Shown here: positions 15,331 through 23,751 of the stretch, piece after piece | Position numbering within the stretch: the first letter of the stretch is position 1 | Layout: each line of letters begins with the position of its first letter | NCBI GenBank assembly: GCA_964567685.1 | Contig: CAZMNO010000008.1 | Coordinates: forward strand, 1-64,000 | Direction: 5' to 3' | DNA length: 64,000 nucleotides | From: UBA5972 sp964567685 | GTDB taxonomy: Bacteria > Pseudomonadota > Alphaproteobacteria > Rhodobacterales > Rhodobacteraceae | Made by a program: the position numbers and the translations under genes | Notes under the pieces: generated by a model | What the model was told of the DNA's origin: nothing | Seen by the model: only the letters and a program-made list of their open reading frames with translations | Databases searched by the model: none

Positions 15331-16479
15331 ATGCTGGCAGACTATGCCTGTGATCCGGCGCATTCGCGCGGGCGGCTGTATTTGGAAGAGGAAAGTGCGC
15401 ATCGCACGGCGTTTCAGCGTGATCGGGACCGGATCATCCATTCCAGCGCTTTTCGGCGGCTGAAACACAAGACTCAGGTGTTTGTTGAGCATGAGGGCGA
15501 TTATTTTCGTACCCGCCTGACCCATTCGATCGAAGTCGGGCAGGTGGCGCGGACGATCTCGAGCGTTTTGGGGCTGAATTCAGAGCTGACCGAGGCCGTG
15601 GCGCTGGCACATGATCTGGGGCATACGCCTTTTGGACATACCGGCGAGGACGCGCTGAGTGAATGCATGGCCCCCTTTGGTGGCTTTGACCACAATGCGC
15701 AGGCGATCAAGATCGTGACCTTGCTGGAGCGGCACTATGCACAGTTCAACGGGCTCAACCTGACCTGGGAGACGCTGGAAGGGCTGGCCAAACACAACGG
15801 ACCGGTTACAGGCGAGGTGCCGCTGGCACTGGCAGAATATAACGGTCAGCATGATCTGGAGCTTGATAGCTTTGCCAGTGCCGAGGCGCAGGTGGCGGCG
15901 ATTTCCGACGATGTCGCCTATAACAATCACGACCTTGACGACGGGCTGCGCGCCGGGTTGTTCAATGAGGAACAGATCCGTGAATTGCCGATCATCGGGG
16001 CGTGCTATGCACGGGTGGATGAGCTTTACCCCGAGCTTGATTTCATACGGCGGCGGCACGAGGCGCTGAGGCGGGTTTTCGGGGTGATGGTTGAGGATGT
16101 GATCACGGAAAGCCGGCGGTTGATTGGCGAGGCAAATCCCGGGACGGTCGCTGACATTCGGGGTGCCGGGCGGCAATTGGTGAGGTTTTCCGACGAGATG
16201 GAGGGGGATCTTAAAGTGATCCGGGCGTTCTTTTTTCGCCATATGTACCGCCACTGGAAAGTGCGCCGGATGCGAAGGAAGGCGGCGATTATCGTGAAAG
16301 AGATGTTTGAGGTGTTCTTTGAAGACCCCGGCATGTTACCCGATGGCTGGCAGAAATGGGCGATGAGCGGGGATGAGAAGAAGCGGGCACTGGTGATTGC
16401 GGATTACATTGCCGGCATGACCGACCGGTTTGCGCTGGATGAACATAAGAAGCTGGTTGATCCGATGGCGTTGGGGTGA
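15331..16479 (+). CDS. dgt: deoxyguanosinetriphosphate triphosphohydrolase-like protein
   Basis: A 382-residue HD-domain dNTP triphosphohydrolase. RLTHSIEV gives the first His and HDLGHTPFGHTGE the HD pair; a C-terminal DNA- or dNTP-binding helical part follows. FRRLKHKTQVF near the N-terminus is a family signature. The enzyme cleaves dNTPs to deoxynucleosides and triphosphate. It is transcribed away from the erpA-like gene. The ATG is preceded by AGGGCA. The length fits the type-2 dGTPase-like subfamily found throughout Alphaproteobacteria. Confidence 0.92.
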   Translation: MLADYACDPAHSRGRLYLEEESAHRTAFQRDRDRIIHSSAFRRLKHKTQVFVEHEGDYFRTRLTHSIEVGQVARTISSVLGLNSELTEAVALAHDLGHTPFGHTGEDALSECMAPFGGFDHNAQAIKIVTLLERHYAQFNGLNLTWETLEGLAKHNGPVTGEVPLALAEYNGQHDLELDSFASAEAQVAAISDDVAYNNHDLDDGLRAGLFNEEQIRELPIIGACYARVDELYPELDFIRRRHEALRRVFGVMVEDVITESRRLIGEANPGTVADIRGAGRQLVRFSDEMEGDLKVIRAFFFRHMYRHWKVRRMRRKAAIIVKEMFEVFFEDPGMLPDGWQKWAMSGDEKKRALVIADYIAGMTDRFALDEHKKLVDPMALG

Positions 16480-16536
16480 AGTGGTTTGCAATTCTTAAGG
16501 AATAATCTTATATTACAAGGCGAAAGAGAGGCGTTT

Positions 16537-16641
16537 TTGAGCATTAGAACCTATCAACGAATTGAAAAAGCCATGAACTATTTCATGGTTGTTGCTGTTA
16601 TTATTGTGTTTGCAGGTCTGGCCTACAGCATTTTTTCATGA
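16537..16641 (+). CDS. candidate 34-residue single-pass membrane peptide
   Basis: An open frame starting with TTG at 16537 encodes a basic, polar head (SIRTYQRIEKA) followed by one hydrophobic segment ending in a short polar tail, the shape of a small inner-membrane protein. AGAGAGG precedes the TTG at suitable distance. An internal ATG (16573) would leave only the hydrophobic part. It follows dgt by 57 nt and overlaps the end of the convergent ion-channel gene by 6 nt. I do not recognise it. The support is the ribosome binding site and the amphipathic design only. Confidence 0.4.
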   Translation: MSIRTYQRIEKAMNYFMVVAVIIVFAGLAYSIFS

Positions 16642-17220
16642 GCGTGAGGGACGAACCGCCAAAAACGCTGTTCCAACGATAATTCCCAAATGCAGATTGC
16701 CGATAATTGCCTGACCGGCTGCGACCAGACGTGCGTTTTCTGCAGGCTGGAAGTCGCCGAAACCGAGTGTGGAAAACGTAACTGCTGAAAAATAGATGTG
16801 ATCCAGCGGGCTCTCTCCCACTATGGTTGGCCCGACAATCCCCAAAGCGCGGTAAGTTACAGAGAAGCACGTGATATTCAATAAAATGGAAATCAAGGTG
16901 TCCCAGGCCAGTCGCACTGGGTCGGGTTGAAAATTCTGCGAGGTTAGAAACGGAATAGACAGAACGACAACAGCAAAGAACGCCAAAGCTAGAATTGGGG
17001 CGAATCCGGCAAGCACAAATGATATTTCACCACCAGACCAGCCCCAATTGGCAAGCATAGTTTCTAGAAGAATTGCCAGAATGATAAAAAGCGATGCACG
17101 GGACCACGCCCGTCTGTTATTGCTGCCGGGTATGCTTGAAGTTTTGAACCCAAGAACTTTTCGTTGAAACCAATTGTAATTCAATTCAGGCCTTCTGACA
17201 TTGACCCCCGCGATTGCCAT
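16636..17220 (-). CDS. small two-pore-helix ion channel family protein
   Basis: A 194-residue membrane protein with about four hydrophobic segments (about 42-57, 68-92, 107-124, 163-188). The last two flank a pore loop whose filter is TLGFGDF (151-157), a variant of the TVGYGD potassium filter. This suggests a cation channel of the Ion_trans_2 type. No cytoplasmic RCK domain is present. The gene is divergent from argS with a 34-nt gap. GFG in place of GYG occurs in some K+ channels, so potassium selectivity remains plausible but unproved. Confidence 0.78.
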   Translation of the reverse strand: MAIAGVNVRRPELNYNWFQRKVLGFKTSSIPGSNNRRAWSRASLFIILAILLETMLANWGWSGGEISFVLAGFAPILALAFFAVVVLSIPFLTSQNFQPDPVRLAWDTLISILLNITCFSVTYRALGIVGPTIVGESPLDHIYFSAVTFSTLGFGDFQPAENARLVAAGQAIIGNLHLGIIVGTAFLAVRPSRS

Positions 17221-17254
17221 GCTAAACCACGCGGGCCTTCAAAGGAATGGAAAC

Positions 17255-19000
17255 ATGAACCTTTTCGCCGATATCAGAACCCTCGTTCTTGACCAGCTTG
17301 CCGCCCTTCAGGGCGATGGGCTGCTGCCGGACGGGCTTGATTTTTCCAATGTGGCGGTGGAGCCGCCGCGTGATCCGTTGCATGGGGATATGGCGACAAA
17401 TGCGGCGATGGTGCTGGCCAAGGCGGCGAAGATGAAGCCGCGCGATATTGCCGAGGCGCTGGCGGCCAAGCTGATGGCGGATGGCCGGGTGGAGACGGCG
17501 GATGTGGCCGGGCCGGGGTTTTTGAACCTGCGGCTTGATGCGGCATCGTGGCGGGCGATTATACCGGCGGCTTTGGCCCAGGGCAGTGATTTTGGCCGCT
17601 CTGACATGGGGGCAGGGTGCCGGGTGAATGTGGAATATGTCAGCGCCAACCCGACCGGGCCCTTGCATGTCGGCCATACACGGGGGGCGGTTTTTGGTGA
17701 TGCGCTGGCCAGCCTTCTGGATTTCGCTGGTTACGAGGTGACGCGCGAATATTACATAAACGATGGTGGGGCGCAGGTCGACGTGCTGGCGCGCTCGGTT
17801 TACCTCAGATATCTTGAGGCCTGCGGGCGCGAGGTTGAGTTTGCTGATGGCACCTATCCCGGCGATTACCTGATCGCCGTTGGTGAGGCGGTGAAAGAGA
17901 AATATGGCGACGCGCTTGTCGGCAAGCCCGAGGCTGACTGGCTGGAAGACCTGCGCGGCTTTTCGACCGACGCGATGATGGATCTGATCCGCTCTGATCT
18001 GGCCTCGCTTGGCGTGAAAATGGACAAGTTTTACAGCGAAAAGTCGCTATACGGTACTGGCCGGATCGAGGCGGCACTGGCTGATCTGGATGCCAAGGGG
18101 TTGATTTACGAGGGATATCTTGACCCGCCCAAGGGTAAGAAGCCCGAGGATTGGGAGCCGCGCCAGCAGACCCTGTTCAAATCCACAGAACATGGCGATG
18201 ACGTTGACAGGCCGGTCAGAAAATCTGATGGCGCCTGGACTTATTTTGCCCCCGACATTGCCTATCACTATGACAAGATCAGCCGTGGTTATGACGAGTT
18301 GATCGATGTTTTCGGGGCTGATCACGGGGGTTATGTCAAACGCATGAAGGCGGCGGTTTCCGCTCTTTCCGGAGGAAAGGTGCCGCTTGATATCAAGCTG
18401 ACGCAGCTGGTGAAGCTTTATAAGGATGGCGAGCCTTTCAAGATGTCCAAACGGGCGGGCACCTATGTGCTGTTGCGCGACGTGGTCGAGCGGGCGGGGC
18501 GCGATGTTACGCGGTTTGTCATGCTGACGCGCAAAAACGATGCGCCGCTGGATTTTGATTTCGACAAAGTTCTGGAGCAATCGCGCGACAATCCGGTATT
18601 CTATGTGCAATACGCCCATGCGCGGATCTGTTCGGTGCTGGCAAAGGCCGGGGCCGTTGGGATCAACACTGATGCCACAAATCTGCAAGATGCTGACCTG
18701 AGCGAAATCAGCCACGAGTCTGAGATGGCGCTGGTCAAAAAGCTGGGGGAATGGCCGCGTCTTTTAGAGCTTGCGGCGCGCAATCACGAGCCACACCGTG
18801 TGGCGTTTTATCTTTATGAACTGGCCTCGGAACTTCACAGCTTATGGAACAGGGGTAATGAAATCCCCGAGCTCAGGTTCTTACAAGAGTCTAATTGGCA
18901 ACGCTCCCAAGGGAAATTGGCCCTGATATCAGCAGTTTGTGTTGTGATTTCAGCCGGTCTTGGTATTCTTGGCGTGACCCCGATGAAAGAAATGCGCTGA
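17255..19000 (+). CDS. argS: arginyl-tRNA synthetase
   Basis: A 581-residue class I synthetase that charges tRNA-Arg. The HIGH-type motif is in NPTGPLHVGHTRGAVFGD, the KMSKS-type motif is FKMSKRAGTY, and ARICSVL with the C-terminal helical bundle binds the anticodon. The frame is open to 17201, but the ATG at 17255 begins the usual Add-1 domain and follows AAAGGAA. It heads the order argS-SPOR-nagZ-scpA-scpB commonly seen in Rhodobacterales. The C-terminal 40 residues look slightly divergent but end with the expected GILGVTPMKEM. Confidence 0.97.
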   Translation: MNLFADIRTLVLDQLAALQGDGLLPDGLDFSNVAVEPPRDPLHGDMATNAAMVLAKAAKMKPRDIAEALAAKLMADGRVETADVAGPGFLNLRLDAASWRAIIPAALAQGSDFGRSDMGAGCRVNVEYVSANPTGPLHVGHTRGAVFGDALASLLDFAGYEVTREYYINDGGAQVDVLARSVYLRYLEACGREVEFADGTYPGDYLIAVGEAVKEKYGDALVGKPEADWLEDLRGFSTDAMMDLIRSDLASLGVKMDKFYSEKSLYGTGRIEAALADLDAKGLIYEGYLDPPKGKKPEDWEPRQQTLFKSTEHGDDVDRPVRKSDGAWTYFAPDIAYHYDKISRGYDELIDVFGADHGGYVKRMKAAVSALSGGKVPLDIKLTQLVKLYKDGEPFKMSKRAGTYVLLRDVVERAGRDVTRFVMLTRKNDAPLDFDFDKVLEQSRDNPVFYVQYAHARICSVLAKAGAVGINTDATNLQDADLSEISHESEMALVKKLGEWPRLLELAARNHEPHRVAFYLYELASELHSLWNRGNEIPELRFLQESNWQRSQGKLALISAVCVVISAGLGILGVTPMKEMR

Positions 19001-19080
19001 TAAAAGCGTAATAATAACAACATCTGGTGGTCTTGGCAGGCACGCCCACGAAATGTGGCGTAAGAGTATGGGGCAGCAAG

Positions 19081-19944
19081 ATGTCGGAGCAGGCATTCTT
19101 ATCGTATCGTGATTTGGATCCGCCGGGCTATCACACCGGAATTCTTGGCGCGTTGACCAATTGGTTGGGCGCGATCGTATCGGTTTTCCTGGTGGTGGGG
19201 CTGGTTTTCTGGGGCTACCAGATCACAATGCGCGACGTGACCGAAGTGCCAGTTGTACGTGCATTGGAAGGGCCGCTCAGGGTGCAACCTGACGATCCCG
19301 GTGGCGAGATTGCTGCGCATCAGGGGCTGGCTGTGAATACGGTTCAGTCAGATGGTACGGTTGGCACGCCTGCCGATCAGGTGGTGCTGGCGCCACCGCC
19401 GATTATTCTGTCTGATGAGGATCTGGCGCTTGCCGATCTGCGCCCGGAACCGATGAACCTGACCGATGTCAGCGCCAATACCAGTGCGATTGATGAGCAG
19501 GCGGCAATTGAGGCTGCGGTGCTGGAAGCGGTCAGCGAAGGTGCGGCTAAGGAAGAGATTAATGCCCTGGCGCATCTGCCGGGGGTGAAAAGCTCACCAC
19601 GGCCAAAGGCGAGGGTTGATGTGGCCTCGCTTGATGTTGCGGGGCTGACGGCTGCTTCGGTTGACGTTGATGTTGATCCGTCGACAGTGCTGACCGGAAC
19701 GCGCATGGTTCAGCTAGGCGCCTTTGATGATCGCACCGCGGCAATCGCCGAATGGGACATTATCATCGACCGTCACGGCGATTTGATCGGCCCGCGTAAG
19801 CGCTTGATTCAAGAGGCGGAAAGTGGCGGGCGCAGTTTTTATCGCCTGCGCATGGTGGGTTTTGAAAGCCTGAGCGATTCCCGCCGCCTTTGCTCGGCGC
19901 TGCTGGCGCGTGGTACGCCCTGCATTCCGGTGACGGCGCGATAG
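19081..19944 (+). CDS. SPOR-domain membrane protein
   Basis: A 287-residue protein with a short cytoplasmic head, one membrane span (about 29-46), a long acidic periplasmic linker and a C-terminal SPOR domain (about 206-287, starting GTRMVQLGAFDD). SPOR domains bind denuded septal peptidoglycan, so a role in cell division or envelope maintenance is likely. It precedes nagZ, a peptidoglycan-recycling enzyme, with a 1-nt stop/start overlap. The ATG at 19081 is preferred over an upstream in-frame start because it gives a standard membrane anchor. Confidence 0.88.
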   Translation: MSEQAFLSYRDLDPPGYHTGILGALTNWLGAIVSVFLVVGLVFWGYQITMRDVTEVPVVRALEGPLRVQPDDPGGEIAAHQGLAVNTVQSDGTVGTPADQVVLAPPPIILSDEDLALADLRPEPMNLTDVSANTSAIDEQAAIEAAVLEAVSEGAAKEEINALAHLPGVKSSPRPKARVDVASLDVAGLTAASVDVDVDPSTVLTGTRMVQLGAFDDRTAAIAEWDIIIDRHGDLIGPRKRLIQEAESGGRSFYRLRMVGFESLSDSRRLCSALLARGTPCIPVTAR

Positions 19945-20942
19945 TGGCGGCTCACGGGGCCTATATTTTTGGCTGTGAAGGAATTGCTCTGAAAGACGAT
20001 GAAAAGGCGTTCTTTCGCGACAATGACCCTTGGGGGTTCATTCTTTTTGCCCGCAATCTTGAAAACCCGGACCAGATCCGGGCGCTGACGAGCGAGTTGC
20101 GGCAGGCCGTTGGGCGCGATGCGCCTGTGCTGATCGATCAGGAGGGGGGGCGCGTAGCCAGATTGCGCCCGCCGCATTGGCTGGACTGGTTGCCGGCCCT
20201 TGATCAGATGGAAAAGGTCGGGCCTGAAAACGGCCCCCGGTCGATGTGGATCCGCTATCGACTGATCGCGGCTGAATTGAAGGCGCTGGGGATTGATACA
20301 AACTGCGCCCCGGTTGCCGATATTCCGACAGAGGATGTGCACCCGATCATCCGCAATCGCTGCTATGGGCGCGATGTCGGTTCTGTGGTCGCTGCCGGGC
20401 GTGCGGTGGCGGATGGGCTGCTGGCGGGGGGTGTTCTTCCCGTGTTGAAACATATTCCCGGACATGGCCGCCCGGTTGCGGACAGCCACGAGGAATTGCC
20501 GCGCACCGACGTTGATCCGGAGACTCTTTGGGCCAGCGATTTCGCCGCTTTTCACCAGTTGAACGATCTGCCAATGGCGATGACGGCGCATGTGATCTAT
20601 GCGGTGATTGATCCTGAATCCTGCGCCACGCATTCAGAGCGTATGATCTGCCTGATCCGCGAAGAGATCGGTTTTGACGGGTTGCTGATGACTGATGATT
20701 TGTCGATGTCAGCCCTGACCGGCAGTCTTGCGGATCGCAGTCGCAAAGCCCTTGATGCCGGGTGTGACCTGATCCTTCACTGCAGTGGTGACATTGAGGA
20801 AATGGGTGCCGTGGCAGATGAATCCGGTCGCTTGAGTGAGGCTGCACAGGCCCGTGCGGAGGCCGCGCTGGCCTGGCGCAAAAAACCCCTTGCCTGTGAT
20901 CAACAGGCCCTCTTGGCGGAGCTTGCCGACCTGCTATGCTGA
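19944..20942 (+). CDS. nagZ: beta-N-acetylhexosaminidase
   Basis: A 332-residue family-3 glycoside hydrolase that removes N-acetylglucosamine from muropeptide fragments in the cytoplasm. DQEGGRVARL and KHIPGHGRPVADSHEELPRTD are the substrate-binding and His-Asp dyad segments, and LMTDDLSMSAL carries the nucleophile Asp. The GTG at 19944 overlaps the preceding TAG. An earlier in-frame ATG inside the SPOR gene would add residues that do not resemble the family. No signal peptide is visible, as expected for NagZ. Confidence 0.93.
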   Translation: MAAHGAYIFGCEGIALKDDEKAFFRDNDPWGFILFARNLENPDQIRALTSELRQAVGRDAPVLIDQEGGRVARLRPPHWLDWLPALDQMEKVGPENGPRSMWIRYRLIAAELKALGIDTNCAPVADIPTEDVHPIIRNRCYGRDVGSVVAAGRAVADGLLAGGVLPVLKHIPGHGRPVADSHEELPRTDVDPETLWASDFAAFHQLNDLPMAMTAHVIYAVIDPESCATHSERMICLIREEIGFDGLLMTDDLSMSALTGSLADRSRKALDAGCDLILHCSGDIEEMGAVADESGRLSEAAQARAEAALAWRKKPLACDQQALLAELADLLC

Positions 20943-20948
20943 GCGGCA

Positions 20949-21761
20949 ATGACGAGCGATGCTGATTTTGATTCTGCCAACCCCAATACCGGGAGCGAGG
21001 TCGAGGCGCGGCTGAAGGCCGAGGCCCTGATCGTTGACGTTGACGGGTATGAGGGGCCGCTTGATCTGCTTTTGATGCTGTCGCGCACGCAAAAGGTCGA
21101 TCTCAGGAAGATCTCGGTTCTGCAACTGGCCGAGCAATATCTCAAATTCGTTTCGGATGCCAAAAGCCTGCGGATTGAACTGGCGGCGGATTATCTGGTG
21201 ATGGCCGCCTGGATGGCCTTTCTCAAATCCCGCCTGTTGCTGCCGCCTGATCCCAATGATGAAGGCCCCTCTGGCGAGGAACTGGCCGCGCATCTGGCGT
21301 TTCAGCTGGAACGTCTTGAGGCAATGCGCCGCTCAGCCGCCCGTCTGATGGCGCGGGATCGGCTGGGGCGCGAATTTTTTGCCCGTGGCATTCCGGAAAG
21401 CGTCACCGCGACAAGGCGTATTGATCACACGGCAACCGTGCTTGATCTGATGCAGGCCTATGCCCATATCCGCACGCGCGATGATTTTGAGCCTTTGAGC
21501 CTGAAACGCGATACCGTGCTGACGATGGAAGCCGCCCTTGAGCGGATGAAAACCCTGATAGGCCATGCCATGGAATGGGGCGATCTGATGCAGTTTTTGC
21601 CGGAAGACTGGATCGCGGACCCGAAATTGCGCCGCTCGGCGACCGCGTCGACCTTCGCGGCATCGCTGGAACTGGTAAAGCGCGGGCAGATCGAGTTACG
21701 ACAAGACGCGATTTTTGCGCCGATCGAGCTGAGACGTAAAGGGGATCCGAATGGATCATGA
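20949..21761 (+). CDS. scpA: segregation and condensation protein A
   Basis: A 270-residue kleisin that bridges SMC heads with ScpB. The N-terminal signature YEGPLDLLLMLSRTQKVD follows a short variable leader, and AADYLVMAAWMAFLKSRLLLP is the conserved helical segment. It lies 6 nt after nagZ, and its end overlaps scpB by 11 nt, so the pair is translationally coupled. The C-terminus contains the winged helix that binds SMC. Confidence 0.94.
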   Translation: MTSDADFDSANPNTGSEVEARLKAEALIVDVDGYEGPLDLLLMLSRTQKVDLRKISVLQLAEQYLKFVSDAKSLRIELAADYLVMAAWMAFLKSRLLLPPDPNDEGPSGEELAAHLAFQLERLEAMRRSAARLMARDRLGREFFARGIPESVTATRRIDHTATVLDLMQAYAHIRTRDDFEPLSLKRDTVLTMEAALERMKTLIGHAMEWGDLMQFLPEDWIADPKLRRSATASTFAASLELVKRGQIELRQDAIFAPIELRRKGDPNGS

Positions 21762-22413
21762 CACCAAGACCCAGACGGAAAGCCTGTTTGAAGCCCCGCC
21801 GATGGGGGAACAGGAGCGCATGGTCGAAGCGATCCTGTTTGCCTCTGCTGAGCCGCTGTCGCTGCGGGCGATAGAGGAAAGAATGCCCCATGGCAGCGAT
21901 GCGGCTGAGGCGATCCAGCACCTGAAAAATCGTTATGAGGGGCGTGGGGTCAGGGTGATGAGGCTGGGCGATGCCTGGGCAATGCGCACGGCACCGGATC
22001 TTGGGTTTTTGATGCAAAAGGAAAGGGTTGAGACAAGGAAGTTGTCACGGGCGGCGATCGAAACCCTGGCGATTATTGCCTATCATCAGCCGGTAACGCG
22101 AGCTGAGATCGAAGAAATTCGCGGCGTGTCTGTATCGCGCGGCACGGTTGACCTTTTGATGGAGCTTGACTGGATCAAGCTGGGTCGGCGGCGGATGACG
22201 CCGGGGCGGCCGGTGACTTTCGTTGTGACGCCTGGGTTTCTGGATCATTTCGGCCTGGAAAGCCCGCGCGATCTGCCGGGGATCAAGGAATTGCGCGATG
22301 CCGGATTGCTGGATAATCGCCCGCCGCCGGGTGCGATGCCGGGAATTGAAAGCCCCGATAGTGATGAGGAAGAGGATTGGGGTGAAGAAGGTCAGGAAGA
22401 AATGTTCGAGTAG
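21751..22413 (+). CDS. scpB: segregation and condensation protein B
   Basis: A 220-residue partner of ScpA in the SMC complex. Two winged helices are visible: EAILFASAEPLSLRAIEERM in the first, and IETLAIIAYHQPVTRAEIEEIRGV with SRGTVDLLMELDWI in the second. An acidic C-terminal tail (EEEDWGEEGQEEMFE) follows, as in other alphaproteobacterial homologues. It ends the operon; the next gene is convergent. Confidence 0.94.
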   Translation: MDHDTKTQTESLFEAPPMGEQERMVEAILFASAEPLSLRAIEERMPHGSDAAEAIQHLKNRYEGRGVRVMRLGDAWAMRTAPDLGFLMQKERVETRKLSRAAIETLAIIAYHQPVTRAEIEEIRGVSVSRGTVDLLMELDWIKLGRRRMTPGRPVTFVVTPGFLDHFGLESPRDLPGIKELRDAGLLDNRPPPGAMPGIESPDSDEEEDWGEEGQEEMFE

Positions 22414-22458
22414 ATAAGTTTGCGTGTATTTTGTGCCGGAAAATCCTGCGCATTTGGG

Positions 22459-23547
22459 TCATACGGGTTTGAAATGTTTCGATAATTTCAACCCCTGACC
22501 CTGATAGTTAGACCCCAGATCAATGCCGTAAAGAAGCTCGGGAAGGTCGGCCATCCGCTCGTAAACCAGCCGCCCGACGATCTGCCCGTGCTCCAGCGCA
22601 AAGGGCGCCTCGTGGCACCTGACTTCCAGAACGCCGCGCGAGCCGTGGCCACCGGCGGCGGCATGGCCGAAACCGGGGTCGAAAAAGCCTGCATAGTGGA
22701 CGCGAAACTCGCCGACCATTGCCAGATAGGGGGCCATTTCGGCGGCATAGGCGGGCGGGATATGCACCGCCTCACGGCTGACGAGGATGTAAAATGCATC
22801 GGGATCAAGGATGATCTGGCCAGTGTCGGTGCGCACTTCTTCCCAGTATTCGCGCGCGTCATAGGCACCGATCCGGTCAAGATCGATGACACCGGTATGA
22901 GGTTTGGCGCGGTAGCCGACAAGGCTGCCCTCGTGCGGTTTGAGATCGACCGAAAAACCAAGACCGTGATCGATATGAGCAGGGCCGGACACCAGAGATT
23001 CGGTTTCGTGCAGGCGCGTGAGTTCTGCATCAGACAATACCGCCTGACCTTTGCGAAAGCGGATCTGATTGAGGCGCATGCCCGGGCGCACCAGTACGGA
23101 AAAGGAGCGCGGGCATATTTCGGCGTAAAGCGGGCCGTTATAGCCTGGGGTGATGCGGTCAAATTCGACCCCGTTATCGGTGATCAGCCTTGTCAGCAGA
23201 TCGAGCCGCCCGGTTGAGCTTTTGGCATTGGCAACGGCGCTGGTTTCGGAAGACAGCGCCAGTGATTCCATAAGCGGAACAACATAGACGCAGCCTTTTT
23301 CCAGCACGGCGCCGTCGCTGAGGTCGACCTTGTGCATCTCAAACTCGTCAAGCCGGTCAGCCACACTGCGCCCATGCCCGGCCAGAAAGCTGGCGCGGAC
23401 GCGATAGGCGGTGTTGCCAAGGCGCAGATCGAGGCTCGCGGGTTGAATTTGCCCTTCGGGGATGTCCTGAGCGACCCGGATTTCACCCAAGGCGATCATC
23501 GCTGCTATGTTCTGAGAAGGCAGAACGCCGGAGCAAAGTTTGGTCAT
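22459..23547 (-). CDS. dcd: dCTP deaminase, long alphaproteobacterial form
   Basis: A 362-residue member of the dUTPase/dCTP deaminase superfamily, roughly twice the length of E. coli Dcd. The segments QIQPASLDLRLG, AKSSTGRLDLLTRLITDNG and PGYNGPLYAEICPRSF match the trimeric active-site motifs. The second half (from about 185) repeats the fold with LVGYRAKPHTGVID and GHAAAGGHGSRGVLEVRCHE, so the protein is an internal duplication. It converts dCTP to dUTP for thymidylate synthesis. Downstream is the convergent scpB gene, upstream is tRNA-Pro. Confidence 0.9.
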   Translation of the reverse strand: MTKLCSGVLPSQNIAAMIALGEIRVAQDIPEGQIQPASLDLRLGNTAYRVRASFLAGHGRSVADRLDEFEMHKVDLSDGAVLEKGCVYVVPLMESLALSSETSAVANAKSSTGRLDLLTRLITDNGVEFDRITPGYNGPLYAEICPRSFSVLVRPGMRLNQIRFRKGQAVLSDAELTRLHETESLVSGPAHIDHGLGFSVDLKPHEGSLVGYRAKPHTGVIDLDRIGAYDAREYWEEVRTDTGQIILDPDAFYILVSREAVHIPPAYAAEMAPYLAMVGEFRVHYAGFFDPGFGHAAAGGHGSRGVLEVRCHEAPFALEHGQIVGRLVYERMADLPELLYGIDLGSNYQGQGLKLSKHFKPV

Positions 23548-23604
23548 CGGCTTGCCCCTTGTCCCGTGGGCTGCCGCTTTGCGGGTGGCCCTGTCGTGGC
23601 GTTT

Positions 23605-23681
23605 TGGTCGGGCTAGCAGGATTCGAACCTGCGACCTCTCGTCCCCCAGACGAACGCGCTACCAGACTGCGCTATAGCCCG
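23605..23681 (-). tRNA. tRNA-Pro (anticodon GGG)
   Basis: On the minus strand a full cloverleaf of 77 nt can be drawn. The acceptor stem is CGGGCTA with TAGCCCG, the anticodon stem TTCGT with ACGAG surrounds the loop CTGGGGG, giving anticodon GGG, and the T arm is GCAGG-TTCGAAT-CCTGC. The discriminator is A and the terminal CCA is encoded in the DNA (23605-23607). It sits between merR and dcd. Confidence 0.96.
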
Positions 23682-23751
23682 AACCAGGCCGTTATACGTG
23701 TTTTCAACGCCTGAGCAAGCGGGAAAGAAAAGCGGTGGTCACAGGTGCCCG

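Noticed and set aside
16480..16536. Terminator after dgt
   Set aside because: No stable stem followed by a T-run could be drawn.
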